A stretch of DNA of 34,725 bases from Flavobacterium sp. LC2016-13 (GTDB lineage: Bacteria; Bacteroidota; Bacteroidia; Flavobacteriales; Flavobacteriaceae): contig NZ_WMDQ01000024.1 of NCBI RefSeq assembly GCF_009707955.1, forward strand, positions 1 to 34,725, written 5' to 3'. This document shows positions 22,974-29,499 of this stretch, in pieces. Numbering within the stretch: position 1 is the first letter of the stretch; each line of letters starts with the position of its first letter. The position numbers and the translations under genes were made by a program. The notes under the pieces are model-generated. The model made no database searches. It was given only the letters and a program-made list of their open reading frames with translations, and was not told the origin of the DNA.

Positions 22974-24146
22974 TTATTGTTTTTTGTAAGGATAAGTTTT
23001 ATCCAAATGTATTCTTAGTCTTGAACTATCTGTAAAGTCAGCATCTATATATGCTCTTGAATTACTTGCAGATTCTTCTTTAGTAGGATCAGCAAGAGCT
23101 CCTGTTGGTCTTCTAGGAATACCTCTTGGCTCAGTTTCATCAGTATTTGGCGTAGCAGGATTATCTACAATTGCATCCCAAGGATAGTATTTACTTAATC
23201 CGTAATTAAATCCGTTTACAATACCAACTTGTGTAGTAGGTTTTGTTATCTCATAGAAAGTAGAGAATCCGTCTCCATCATCATCATAATCTAAAAAGTC
23301 GGGAACACCATCTAAATCTGTATCATCAGGATTTACCGGAGCATTTGGATGTAAGGTTGTATCTCTAAAGTCTCTTAGATAACCATCATTATTAATATCT
23401 TCATTAATATCATAAACTCCATCAAAATCATGATCAAGTCTTATAACATTATATAATTTAAAACTAAAGACTAAAGGCGAATAAGCCGGAATACTAGAGC
23501 TTCCTCCATAATAACCTAATCCAGAAGGAATAAAAAGAACTCCTGCTCCAAAATTTTCATATTTAATTGTTCCGTCTGGTTGTACTGTTGAAGTTCCTGT
23601 TTTAAACTGAGGAAATATTTCACCCCATCCAACGATAGCAGTATATAAATCTATAACTGTTTGCGGATATAAAACCTTTTCGAAAGGAGTCATTTTTAAA
23701 TATGTTGGGTCGGTATCCGTTTTCTCAACACGTGTCATGTATTCTCCACTATATGCAGCAAGAACACCATCCGTATTTACCGGAGCTATTCCTGTACCTT
23801 CTCTTAAAACTAAATAATACATTTTATAGGTAACCCCGTTCAAATCTATATTCCTAGTCAACAATTTTGGAAAAGTTGCACTATTTAAATATGACATTAT
23901 AGAAGGCTGAGTAGCCGGATCTGTAATTTTAGCGATTACTACATCTTGATCTGCCTGGTTACCCGGGCTATCGACAACAGTTATAAAATTAGTATTTAAA
24001 TACTCTTCGATATTAGCATTATCTGTATTATATTGCTCCTGGTAATCTCTAAGAGGCACTAACTCAGGATCATCATTACTTTTGCTGCAAGAAACTGTAG
24101 CAATACCAGCAAGCAATAAAATAAAATAATATTTAAATTTATTCAT
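22974..24146 (-). CDS. FKBP-like lipoprotein with calcium-binding-type repeats
   Basis: Envelope lipoprotein of 390 residues; signal MNKFKYYFILLLAGIATVSC with lipid Cys20. The middle part (about 100-235) resembles FKBP-type peptidyl-prolyl isomerases: YYLVLREGTGIAPVNTDGVL, AYSGEYM and GVLFIPSGLGYYGG. The C-terminal part has acidic DxDxDGxxD motifs of the thrombospondin type 3/EF-hand-like kind (DHDFDGVYDINEDINNDGY; DTDLDGVPDFLDYDDDGDGF), probably binding calcium. It may assist folding in the periplasm; enzymatic activity is inferred, not certain. It is divergent from the S4 gene, with a 79-bp gap between the starts. Confidence 0.82.
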   Translation of the reverse strand: MNKFKYYFILLLAGIATVSCSKSNDDPELVPLRDYQEQYNTDNANIEEYLNTNFITVVDSPGNQADQDVVIAKITDPATQPSIMSYLNSATFPKLLTRNIDLNGVTYKMYYLVLREGTGIAPVNTDGVLAAYSGEYMTRVEKTDTDPTYLKMTPFEKVLYPQTVIDLYTAIVGWGEIFPQFKTGTSTVQPDGTIKYENFGAGVLFIPSGLGYYGGSSSIPAYSPLVFSFKLYNVIRLDHDFDGVYDINEDINNDGYLRDFRDTTLHPNAPVNPDDTDLDGVPDFLDYDDDGDGFSTFYEITKPTTQVGIVNGFNYGLSKYYPWDAIVDNPATPNTDETEPRGIPRRPTGALADPTKEESASNSRAYIDADFTDSSRLRIHLDKTYPYKKQ

Positions 24147-24186
24147 TATTGTTAATTTTTTAGGTGCGCAAGATACAATATTGATT

Positions 24187-24194
24187 TATTTTTG
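24187..24194 (+). promoter_or_regulatory. Promoter -7 box of the S4-domain gene
   Basis: TATTTTTG fits TAnnTTTG, 31 bp before the ATG at 24226. It overlaps the region after the upstream TTG at 24181, supporting the ATG as start. Confidence 0.5.
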
Positions 24195-24225
24195 TAAAGA
24201 ATTTAACTTTGAATTTAGAAAAATT

Positions 24226-24615
24226 ATGCGAATAGATAAATACTTATGGTGTGTACGTTATTACAAAACCAGAAATATGGTAACTGAAGCTTGCAAAAAG
24301 AACCATATTACAGTAAATGGGCAGGTTGCCAAACCTTCTAAAGAAGTGTTTCCTACAGACAAAATTACCTTTAGAAAAGATCAGATTACACAAATTATTA
24401 CCGTACTTGACATTCCGGAAAGTCGTGTTGGAGCAAAACTTGTTGATATTTACCGAAAAAATGAAACTTCGCCGGAAGCTTATGCACACTTAGAATTATT
24501 AAAACTATCTAAAGAGCATTATCGTAAAAACGGAACAGGAAGACCAACTAAAAAAGACCGAAGAGATATTGATGAATATGGAAATGACATTATTGATGAG
24601 GAAGATGAAAATTAA
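24226..24615 (+). CDS. S4 domain RNA-binding protein (Hsp15-like)
   Basis: A 129-residue protein with an N-terminal S4 RNA-binding domain (MRIDKYLWCVRYYKTRNMVT, then VNGQVAKPSKEV). A basic stretch and an acidic tail (DEYGNDIIDEEDEN) follow. E. coli Hsp15 recycles stalled 50S subunits still carrying a peptidyl-tRNA; the same role is plausible. The frame reaches a TTG at 24181, but the S4 domain begins at 24226 after a promoter box. It precedes the phosphoribosyltransferase gene on the same strand. Confidence 0.88.
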   Translation: MRIDKYLWCVRYYKTRNMVTEACKKNHITVNGQVAKPSKEVFPTDKITFRKDQITQIITVLDIPESRVGAKLVDIYRKNETSPEAYAHLELLKLSKEHYRKNGTGRPTKKDRRDIDEYGNDIIDEEDEN

Positions 24616-24631
24616 ATTTCATTTTTTTAAA

Positions 24632-24680
24632 TTCCAAATTCCAAAAAAATCTAAAATCTAAAATCTGCAATCTAAAATTC
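24632..24680 (+). repeat. Seven 7-bp units between the S4 and phosphoribosyltransferase genes
   Basis: Heptamers start at 24632 and continue every 7 bp to 24680: two TTCCAAA units, three AAAATCT units, GCAATCT and AAAATTC. Unlike the other loci, no complementary half is seen, so it should not fold into a hairpin alone. Confidence 0.8.
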
Positions 24681-24708
24681 AATTTGTATTTTAGCAAAAA
24701 ATTAAATC

Positions 24709-25209
24709 ATGAGCAAGAACATCATCTTAACCAATCAGGAAATCGAACATAAAATAAAACGTATCGCATATCAAATTTACGAGACTTTTGTTGATGAAGA
24801 AGAAGTTGTTATTGCCGGAATTGCATCAAACGGATCTCTTTTTGCCGAAAAAATTGCGTTGGCATTGAGCAATATATCTACACTTAAAATCTCACTTTGC
24901 GAAGTTAAGGTTGACAAGCAAAATCCACAACTTCCAATTCAGACTTCATTAACTAAAGAAGAATACGAAAACAAAGGTTTAGTACTTGTCGATGATGTCT
25001 TAAATTCAGGAACAACTTTAATATATGCAGTTCGTCATTTCTTAGACGTTCCGCTTAAGAAATTCAAAACTGCAGTACTTGTAGACAGAAATCATAAAAA
25101 ATACCCTGTAAAGGCAGATTTTAAAGGAATCTCGCTATCAACATCTCTATTAGAGCATGTTCAGGTTGTTTTTGATGAAAATGGCGGCGATCATGCTTTT
25201 TTAAGCTAA
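24709..25209 (+). CDS. Phosphoribosyltransferase family protein
   Basis: Type I PRTase fold protein of 166 residues with the PRPP-binding loop VLVDDVLNSGTTL (about 99-111) and the preceding strand IAGIASNGSLFAEKIA. The closest family by motif is PyrR/uracil or hypoxanthine phosphoribosyltransferase; the substrate is not fixed by sequence. VDRNHKKYPVKADFKGISL resembles the C-terminal region of PyrR-like proteins. No pyr genes lie nearby, so a PyrR regulator role is not supported by context. It overlaps the end of aroK by 9 bp in convergent orientation. Confidence 0.85.
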   Translation: MSKNIILTNQEIEHKIKRIAYQIYETFVDEEEVVIAGIASNGSLFAEKIALALSNISTLKISLCEVKVDKQNPQLPIQTSLTKEEYENKGLVLVDDVLNSGTTLIYAVRHFLDVPLKKFKTAVLVDRNHKKYPVKADFKGISLSTSLLEHVQVVFDENGGDHAFLS

Positions 25210-25719
25210 GATCGCCATAATATCCTCTACCGTTTCATCGACCGTTCTATTATCTACCGAAACTTTATGTTGTGCATGGTTATAATAAAAACTTCTGTCG
25301 AATAAATGTTTTGCAATAAACTCTTTCATTTCCTCGTCATCCATATTAGCAATTAGCGGACGTTTGCTCTTGTTATTAACCAATCTATTAAATAAGGTCT
25401 CTATTGAAGCCTTTAAATAAATCGAAGCTACATCATCTCTTTGTAATAATTCATGATTATTGGCATAACATGGAGTTCCTCCACCCAAACCTATTATACT
25501 ATTTTCTGAAGATTGAAGTAATTCCAGAAACATTTGATGCTCTAATTTTCTAAAATAGATCTCCCCGTGTTGTTCAAAAATCTCATTTATCGACAAATTT
25601 GCTTTTTTTTCGATGCATTTATCTAAATCTAAAAACGGAATATTTGTAATTTTTGACAAGTTTTGGGCAATTGTTGACTTTCCGCAACCCATATATCCTA
25701 ATAATATGATTTTTTTCAT
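25201..25719 (-). CDS. aroK: Shikimate kinase
   Basis: Phosphorylates shikimate at the 3-hydroxyl in chorismate and aromatic amino-acid synthesis. The 172 residues match the family. The P-loop is GYMGCGKSTIA (about 7-17), with the shikimate-binding Asp in FLDLDKCIEKK, the FRKLEHQMF arginine, the GGGTPCY turn and the lid region NKSKRPLI with its arginine. The 3' end overlaps the convergent phosphoribosyltransferase gene by 9 bp, so no terminator separates them. Confidence 0.95.
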   Translation of the reverse strand: MKKIILLGYMGCGKSTIAQNLSKITNIPFLDLDKCIEKKANLSINEIFEQHGEIYFRKLEHQMFLELLQSSENSIIGLGGGTPCYANNHELLQRDDVASIYLKASIETLFNRLVNNKSKRPLIANMDDEEMKEFIAKHLFDRSFYYNHAQHKVSVDNRTVDETVEDIMAILA

Positions 25720-25814
25720 TTTAATAATAGCCTAAAAATTAAGACGTTGTAAATTTTGATTAAAAAAAGACAAATTTATAATAAATAAGCTTGCAAATAT
25801 CAAAAATAACTCCT

Positions 25815-25822
25815 TATATTTG
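25815..25822 (+). promoter_or_regulatory. Promoter -7 box of the tRNA cluster
   Basis: TATATTTG fits TAnnTTTG, 24 bp before the first tRNA-Lys. CTTG at 25790-25793 lies at -33 spacing (21 bp). Confidence 0.6.
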
Positions 25823-25846
25823 CACCCGCATTCAAGGAAAGAATAT

Positions 25847-25919
25847 GACTCGATAGCTCAGTCGGTAGAGCACATCACTTTTAATGATGGGGTCCTGGGT
25901 TCGAGCCCCAGTCGGGTCA
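25847..25919 (+). tRNA. tRNA-Lys (anticodon TTT), first copy
   Basis: The 73-nt cloverleaf folds fully: acceptor GACTCGA/TCGGGTC, D stem GCTC/GAGC, anticodon stem CATCA/TGATG with loop CTTTTAA (anticodon TTT), T stem CTGGG/CCCAG, discriminator A. CCA is not encoded. A 9-bp inverted repeat (25833-25841 and 25942-25950) flanks it. Confidence 0.96.
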
Positions 25920-25958
25920 CAAATTGTGATTTAACAAAATACTTTCCTTGATAGCAAT

Positions 25959-26031
25959 GACTCGATAGCTCAGTCGGTAGAGCACATCACTTTTAATGAT
26001 GGGGTCCTGGGTTCGAGCCCCAGTCGGGTCA
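25959..26031 (+). tRNA. tRNA-Lys (anticodon TTT), second copy
   Basis: Identical over 73 nt to the first copy, 39 bp downstream, and followed by a strong terminator. Probably co-transcribed with it from the promoter at 25815. Confidence 0.96.
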
Positions 26032-26032
26032 C

Positions 26033-26066
26033 AAAAGGTCGAGTAATTTATTTTACTCGACCTTTT
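26033..26066 (+). terminator. Intrinsic terminator after tRNA-Lys
   Basis: A 14-bp perfect stem (26033-26046 with 26053-26066; core GGTCGAGTAA) is followed by a T-run. It separates the Lys genes from tRNA-Leu, which starts 10 bp later, so how tRNA-Leu is transcribed (read-through or a hidden promoter) is unclear. Confidence 0.88.
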
Positions 26067-26075
26067 TTTATTTTA

Positions 26076-26158
26076 GGCCACGTGGAGAAACGGTAGACTT
26101 GCCATCTTGAGGGGGTGGTGCTCGTAAGGGCGTGTGGGTTCAAATCCCACCGTGGTCA
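26076..26158 (+). tRNA. tRNA-Leu (anticodon GAG), integration site
   Basis: 83-nt type II tRNA: acceptor GGCCACG/CGTGGTC, anticodon stem CCATC/GGTGG with loop TTGAGGG (anticodon GAG), long variable arm (TGCTCGTAAGGGCG), T arm GTGGG/CCCAC with TTCAAAT, discriminator A. Its 3' end (26146-26160) is the left copy of a 15-bp repeat found again at 34135. The gene is restored intact by the inserted element. Confidence 0.93.
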
Positions 26159-26160
26159 CA
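26146..26160 (+). repeat. attL core of the 8-kb element
   Basis: CCCACCGTGGTCACA, the tRNA-Leu 3' end plus two bases, is identical to 34135-34149 and in direct orientation. Flanking bases differ on both sides. Confidence 0.88.
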
Positions 26161-26194
26161 ATAATTGCTTATTATCAAGCATTTACATTGTTTT

Positions 26195-26214
26195 TAGTTG
26201 ATATTTAGTTGATA
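26195..26214 (+). repeat. Arm-type integrase site, left end
   Basis: Two TAGTTGATA units separated by TT, identical to 34000-34019 and in direct orientation. It lies 34 bp inside the left core repeat. Confidence 0.7.
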
Positions 26215-26231
26215 TTAGCTAGAAAAGGCAT

Positions 26232-26270
26232 AAAAAACCCCGATACAATTTAACTCGTATCGGGTTTTTT
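26232..26270 (-). terminator. Intrinsic terminator at the left end of the element
   Basis: CCCGATAC (26239-26246) pairs with GTATCGGG (26257-26264), extended by A- and T-runs with one bulged C. It ends the cargo operon on the minus strand and can also stop tRNA-Leu transcription on the plus strand. Confidence 0.85.
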
Positions 26271-26276
26271 ATTTTT

Positions 26277-26798
26277 CTATTTATATGCTTTAGTGTAAAT
26301 AATTTTATTTTTATCATTTAAATAAACCTTTCTATGAATTATAGTATCCGGATCTACTTTTAGAACCTCAACTTTGTAATAAGGATTTAGACCTTTAAGC
26401 TTAGAGAATTCTTTTAAATGATTACTGTAATGATTTGTGCAAATTTTTACCTGATTAGAATAAGACTTACCAAATTCATAGATCCTAACATAGTTTTTTA
26501 ATTCCGCAGCAGACATATTATCAAAAGATCTAGTTCTAAATTTACCCAAGTCGTATTTTTTCTGATATTCATCAAGATTCTTGTTCGCAGTCTCCAATTT
26601 AATCCTATCAAAACTTATAATTTCTTCTAATGCTTCCCTGTCAGACATTTCAACGCAATTATAATTTATATTTCTTCTTTCTATTTCAGATAAATTTTTC
26701 TGAATATGTTTTTCTACAACTTCTAACTGATCTGAATATTTAGAACAAGAAAAAACAAAAATTGATAATACGGCAACTAAAATAATTCTCTTTTTCAT
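26277..26798 (-). CDS. Cargo lipoprotein, unknown function
   Basis: I do not recognise this 173-residue protein. A lipoprotein signal (MKKRIILVAVLSIFVFSC; lipid Cys18) is followed by a charged, helix-rich domain (YSDQLEVVEKHIQKNLSEIE; SDREALEEIISFDRIKLETA; AAELKNYVRIYEFGKSY) with coiled-coil character and two further cysteines (Cys48, and Cys in VKICTNHY). The C-terminus YYKVEVLKVDPDTIIHRKVY looks like a beta-hairpin. It lies 24 bp after the 148-residue exported protein and is probably co-transcribed with it. It is the gene nearest attL, where integrated elements usually carry cargo. Confidence 0.72.
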   Translation of the reverse strand: MKKRIILVAVLSIFVFSCSKYSDQLEVVEKHIQKNLSEIERRNINYNCVEMSDREALEEIISFDRIKLETANKNLDEYQKKYDLGKFRTRSFDNMSAAELKNYVRIYEFGKSYSNQVKICTNHYSNHLKEFSKLKGLNPYYKVEVLKVDPDTIIHRKVYLNDKNKIIYTKAYK

Positions 26799-26822
26799 AA
26801 TTAAGTTTTAATAAATATAAGA

Positions 26823-27269
26823 TTATTTTACATCAAATAATTTTCTCATCTGGCTTTTACTCATAGAAGTACTTTTATTTAAAATGTGAGGCTCGCCGTT
26901 TTTATGAAATAATGCAACATATCCGTTGTAGCACATCATTTGTTTTCTAAACATAATTCTCACTATAGAGCCATCTAAAGTTTTGACTTCATAAGAATCT
27001 TCTTTTTCAAAAGTTTCTTGTGAAATAATGTCAAACATTTGTTTATATGTATCTTTTGATACTAAAAAACTTTCTGCATCTGAATACTGATTTGTACTTT
27101 CAAAAGACAAAATTACTTTGTCTTCATAAATATCTGCGGACGCAAAGAAGTTGCCCATAGGCGCAATTGTAATCTCTTTTAATGGTTTTTCTTTTTGTTC
27201 TTTTTCTACCTGACCATTAACGTTTGTAGCAATAAGAACTACAATCGTAGCTAATAATAATTTTTTCAT
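26823..27269 (-). CDS. Exported cargo protein, unknown function
   Basis: A 148-residue protein with a signal peptide (MKKLLLATIVVLIATNVNG, cleaved near GQ) and a mature part rich in beta strand (ITIAPMGNFFASADIYEDKV; VKTLDGSIVRIMFRKQMMCY; GYVALFHKNGEPHIL). There is one Cys in the mature chain and no recognised catalytic motif. It is the first gene of a two-gene cargo operon, divergent from the XRE regulator. Its -7 box (27292-27299) and a palindrome at its -33 position suggest direct control by that regulator. Function is unknown; possibilities such as surface exclusion or host-fitness cargo are guesses. Confidence 0.72.
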   Translation of the reverse strand: MKKLLLATIVVLIATNVNGQVEKEQKEKPLKEITIAPMGNFFASADIYEDKVILSFESTNQYSDAESFLVSKDTYKQMFDIISQETFEKEDSYEVKTLDGSIVRIMFRKQMMCYNGYVALFHKNGEPHILNKSTSMSKSQMRKLFDVK

Positions 27270-27291
27270 CTTTTATGTTTTAAAATTTATT

Positions 27292-27299
27292 CAAATATA
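27292..27299 (-). promoter_or_regulatory. Promoter -7 box of the cargo operon
   Basis: TATATTTG on the minus strand fits TAnnTTTG, 22 bp before the ATG at 27269. The palindrome at 27309-27324 lies over its -33 position. Confidence 0.6.
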
Positions 27300-27308
27300 A
27301 AGCAATTG

Positions 27309-27324
27309 AGGACATACATGTCCT
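27309..27324. promoter_or_regulatory. Palindromic operator candidate between the XRE gene and cargo
   Basis: AGGACAT-AC-ATGTCCT has perfect 7-bp arms with a 2-bp centre. It is a typical size for a dimeric XRE repressor site. It sits in the divergent gap, at the -33 of the cargo promoter and 34 bp before the XRE start. Confidence 0.6.
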
Positions 27325-27357
27325 ACGGCAGAAAAAAAATCTTGTGAATTTTGAATT

Positions 27358-27585
27358 ATGGAGTTAGAACATGAATTTTTTATGAAGCTAGGCAGCAAAA
27401 TTCGCAGATTACGTGAAACCAAGAACCTGAGTCAAGAGGCATTAGCAAACGACTGTAATTTACCTACGCGGCAAATTGGTAGGGTTGAACGGGCGGAGAT
27501 CAACCCTACATTACGAACCTTGATTAAAATAGCCAATGCGTTGGAATTAACACCAAGCGAGCTTCTAAATATTAGCAACAAATAA
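27358..27585 (+). CDS. XRE family helix-turn-helix regulator
   Basis: A 75-residue protein that is almost entirely one XRE/Cro-type DNA-binding domain (about 10-70): LGSKIRRLRETKNLSQEALA, then NLPTRQIGRVERAEINPTLR and IANALELTPSELL. No ligand or protease domain is attached. It is the only plus-strand gene of the element. It is divergent from the cargo operon with an 88-bp gap holding a palindrome, which suggests control of itself and of the cargo. It ends in a shared terminator hairpin with the convergent operon. Confidence 0.9.
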   Translation: MELEHEFFMKLGSKIRRLRETKNLSQEALANDCNLPTRQIGRVERAEINPTLRTLIKIANALELTPSELLNISNK

Positions 27586-27617
27586 AACCCTTTACATTTC
27601 TGCAACGGGTCTTATTT
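27580..27617. terminator. Shared hairpin between convergent XRE and HTH genes
   Basis: AAATAAAACCC (27580-27590) pairs with GGGTCTTATTT (27607-27617), 11 bp with one mismatch. A- and T-rich flanks fit termination in both directions. Confidence 0.6.
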
Positions 27618-27618
27618 A

Positions 27619-28272
27619 CTACTGATTCAAAAGTATAATTTTCTCAATTTGTCTTTGTGCTTCAGGCGGTAAATTCTCAATAACAAGATTGTCAATTCTA
27701 TTATTGTTTATCTGTATATAATTCTTAATGTTTTTTGGCTCTCTTTCGGTTGTTAATTCAACATATCTTGCTAATGCTTTTACATCATTGTTTTGCATGC
27801 CTATCGAATAAATCATTCCTATTGCCTTTTCTCTCAATTTGCTTAAAACCTCTTTGCTTTGTTGTTTGTGAGTGGCTGTGTAGTCTGATTCTAAAAGATG
27901 CTTATGTACTGTCGTTCGGCTTAGTCCTGTTGCTTGTGATATTTCTAAAACGGTTGGGGTTCTCTGATTTTCCTTTGTAAATAAATGCAGTTGCCTTGCT
28001 ATTAACTGCTCGTTTACTGTCCAACGTTGATTTTTAAAATTCTCAACTTTTTGCGGAGTTCGATTATATCCATTTACTGAAAGTGCCAACTCTGCAAGAT
28101 CAAAATATCTGTCGATCGTATTTGTCGGTTTTTCATCGCTAAGAGCGTCATTTAGCTGTTCCTGCAACCAAGTTAAAAGCTTTTTATGTTCTGCCGGGTT
28201 TTCATCAAAAATACGTTGGAATTGCTCCAACGTATTTAAAGTAGAAAAATCTGTTAACTTCTGTAAACCCAT
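27619..28272 (-). CDS. HTH protein, possible terminase-small-subunit-like
   Basis: Unassigned 217-residue protein, last gene of a three-gene operon. An N-terminal helical region (about 1-100) is followed by a clear helix-turn-helix (about 109-130; TPTVLEISQATGLSRTTVHK) and a helical C-terminal part (SKLREKAIGMIYSIGMQNND, VKALARYVELTTERE; end LPPEAQRQIEKIILLNQ). The HTH followed by an 'AIGMIYxIGMxxNDVKALxRYVEL' helical pair reminds me of small terminase subunits, which in phage satellites redirect DNA packaging. This is weak. A replication regulator is the alternative. The start is 5 bp after the preceding stop. Confidence 0.5.
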   Translation of the reverse strand: MGLQKLTDFSTLNTLEQFQRIFDENPAEHKKLLTWLQEQLNDALSDEKPTNTIDRYFDLAELALSVNGYNRTPQKVENFKNQRWTVNEQLIARQLHLFTKENQRTPTVLEISQATGLSRTTVHKHLLESDYTATHKQQSKEVLSKLREKAIGMIYSIGMQNNDVKALARYVELTTEREPKNIKNYIQINNNRIDNLVIENLPPEAQRQIEKIILLNQ

Positions 28273-28277
28273 AATTC

Positions 28278-28820
28278 TTATTTTAAATTAATCAGTACAC
28301 TGGCTAGTGTAGTCTCATGTACTTCAAACGGAAGCGTGTTGCGTGAGTTACCATTAAACACGCGATTCAAAGTGTAAATTTCTCCAGCATTTAGATTAAG
28401 CCCCAATTTAGACAAGCGGTTTAAGTCAGTTACTATTTTATGCACCAGCTCATAAATTTCCAGCTGTTCAGGTCGTTCTGCATAGGTAGAACTTTCTTCC
28501 CTGATTGCCTCGGTTCTAATTTCTGTTAATGGTTTGTAGGCCAATAACGATTGATTTTTAAAGTAGAAAGCCTCGGCGATTTTATAATCGTCATCAATAC
28601 CGTTTGCCTGGAGATTAAAGGACAAAGTCGCATTTGGGTAATCTGTTTTAAAATGCTGTTCCACGGCCTCCCAATTATCGACTTCATGCAAGTCCAAACC
28701 TAAACGACGTAACATATCTAGCATTTTTAAACCGTTATTATATTTTAATTTTTCGTATTGGATAAGTTCGTCATAAACTGCATTATTAAATTTCACTAAT
28801 ATTCTTTCTGTATTTTTCAT
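28278..28820 (-). CDS. Hypothetical protein of the element operon
   Basis: I do not recognise this 180-residue protein. It has no signal peptide or membrane span, and contains alternating polar helices: MKNTERILVKFNNAVYDELI, LKMLDMLRRLGLDLHEVDNW and LVHKIVTDLNRLSKLGLNLN. It lies 48 bp after the 100-residue gene and 5 bp before the HTH gene, so the three are likely translated from one message. The tight linkage to the replication region suggests a role in element maintenance, which is inference only. Confidence 0.65.
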   Translation of the reverse strand: MKNTERILVKFNNAVYDELIQYEKLKYNNGLKMLDMLRRLGLDLHEVDNWEAVEQHFKTDYPNATLSFNLQANGIDDDYKIAEAFYFKNQSLLAYKPLTEIRTEAIREESSTYAERPEQLEIYELVHKIVTDLNRLSKLGLNLNAGEIYTLNRVFNGNSRNTLPFEVHETTLASVLINLK

Positions 28821-28868
28821 AATTATTATTTATTGATTATTACTTTGTAATAGTATTTGATTATTTAC

Positions 28869-29171
28869 CTAAACTATTTTGTGGTTTGTTTTAAGCGGTG
28901 CATCGGTAATGGTATATGCTTTTGGCTTTGTATAGCTGTCATACTTAGCTGCTTCGTTTTGTGTTTTCTTAGCTGATTTAGCACTTTTCATTAGGACTTC
29001 CAGCTTGTTTAGTTCTTCATCACTCAGAGCCATTAAATCATTGAAAGAGATGACTGGTTTTGTTGAAGCAATGAATTTGTTTTTAGAACTGTCGTTTTGT
29101 TGCATTGAATTTAAAAACGGGATTAGCTCGTTAATCAATGTTTGTCTTTGTTCATTCGTGTAATTTTTCAT
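28869..29171 (-). CDS. Small basic hypothetical protein of the element
   Basis: Unrecognised 100-residue protein, first gene after the 328-bp non-coding block. An N-terminal amphipathic helix (NEQRQTLINELIPFLNSMQQ) is followed by SFNDLMALSDEELNKLEVLM and a lysine-rich C-terminal half (KSAKSAKKTQNEAAKYDSYT). It has no signal or membrane segment. The basic tail could bind DNA. Its promoter is probably in the 29172-29499 block, but I see no good -7 box. Confidence 0.6.
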   Translation of the reverse strand: MKNYTNEQRQTLINELIPFLNSMQQNDSSKNKFIASTKPVISFNDLMALSDEELNKLEVLMKSAKSAKKTQNEAAKYDSYTKPKAYTITDAPLKTNHKIV

Positions 29172-29499
29172 AGTATTTGTGTTTAAGTGTTATTAATTTT
29201 TCATTTTGTCGATGTACTCCCCTTTTTAGGCAAAAACCAACTACATTTTAATTTATTGATATACAATGTTTTACGTATTGCTTGTAGTAGCGTTGTAAGT
29301 GTAGAAAGTATAATCCTCACGGAGGTGCTATTTATATGTATATAGTGCATAATATATCTTCTGAATTATGTGTGTATATTATACCTCCTTATACACATAC
29401 TTCTTACTACATTACTACATCCTTTGTTAGCTCCTAATCTCATTGAGTTAAGACGTAGCAACTAGATATATTATTTAGTTGCTACTTCCTTACAACATA
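29172..29499. other. 328-bp non-coding block with iteron-like and inverted repeats, candidate origin
   Basis: This stretch without a gene is dense in repeats. A 15-16-bp motif of the form CTTACxACxxTACTAC occurs three times: 29284-29299 (minus strand), 29403-29418 and 29489-29503 (the last touching the replication gene's stop). There is a 10-bp inverted repeat GTAGCAACTA/TAGTTGCTAC (29455-29464, 29476-29485), and GGAGGT/ACCTCC arms (29321-29326, 29383-29388) enclose a very AT-rich segment. It lies directly next to the primase/helicase gene. Iterons plus an AT-rich segment suggest an origin of replication or a control region. Confidence 0.5.

Noticed and set aside
25846..26060. CRISPR-like repeat (two identical 73-bp units)
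   Set aside because: The units are two identical tRNA-Lys genes with full cloverleaf folds; no CRISPR array is present anywhere in the window.
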